Both the position numbers and the translations under genes were made by a program. Positions 63,879-64,000 of a DNA stretch of 64,000 bases are shown here, piece by piece. Every line of letters starts with the position of its first letter. Position 1 is the first letter of the stretch. The stretch spans positions 215,077,722 to 215,141,721 of the forward strand of contig BTPG01000004.1 of NCBI GenBank assembly GCA_036245525.1. Reading direction: 5' to 3'. Origin of the DNA: Semisulcospira habei (Eukaryota > Mollusca > Gastropoda > Semisulcospiridae). The notes below the pieces were generated by a model. That model was not told the origin of the DNA and did no database searches. It saw only the letters and a program-made list of their open reading frames with translations.

Positions 63879-64000
63879 GTGAGTGATTTTGGATGGCTAA
63901 ACCTTTGGCTGTCGGTAGCGATTTTCGACAGGAATCGCCTGAACAGAAACCGCCACCAACAGCCCAAGGATTACACATTTCATCGCCTCTACAAAGAGAT

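Overview
This is a stretch of animal genome, most likely from a lophotrochozoan invertebrate and probably a gastropod mollusc. That placement is an inference from the vertebrate-like intron/exon structure, the AT-rich introns packed with small palindromic MITEs, and the DIRS and RTE retroelements. It is not a database result.

Only one host gene is visible: a kinesin-3 family motor orthologous to KIF14, on the + strand from 8730 to beyond the right edge. I recover 23 coding exons (2,817 nt, 939 codons). All have splice-site consensus and all join in phase. They run from the middle of the motor domain ([12 protein letters not shown]) through switch I (NDKSSRSHS), switch II (DLAGSER), the neck, the FHA domain and the coiled coil into the KIF14-specific C-terminal region. 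The first motor exons (P-loop) lie left of the window and the last exons lie right of it.

The other ~95% of the window is intron filled with mobile elements. From left to right: a near full-length RTE-type LINE with a target-site duplication (1612-4910); several copies of a ~1 kb element built from ~125-bp tandem units (5125, 9118, 13118, 20094); a decayed DIRS retrotransposon (13352-19158); a TIR transposon whose single large protein resembles the DUF7869-type 'uncharacterized' family (23035-26368, coding on the minus strand); a 12-bp minisatellite of ~70 units (27589-28430); a complete multi-exon hAT transposon with only one visible nonsense codon (31163-34795); three SINE-like copies with perfect target-site duplications; an internally deleted RTE derivative (41182-41730); a 5'-truncated CR1/L2-like LINE (about 42690-43616); a structurally complete DIRS element with Gag, RT-RNase H-methyltransferase and tyrosine recombinase (45559-52080); and a third DIRS element with almost perfect termini but a wrecked coding region (52622-58974). 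Around 35 short hairpin MITEs of at least five families are scattered between them, most bounded by TTAACCC...GGGTTAA.

The most notable points are: (i) the DUF7869-like TIR element, which I cannot place in a named superfamily; (ii) MITE ends repeatedly sitting 7-21 nt upstream of KIF14 3' splice sites, where the TTAA(C/T) end can act as a branch point; (iii) matched changes on both arms of the palindromes; (iv) an unusual 5' intron after codon 2 of Gag shared by two different DIRS elements; and (v) minisatellites that multiply splice-site sequences next to KIF14 exons.
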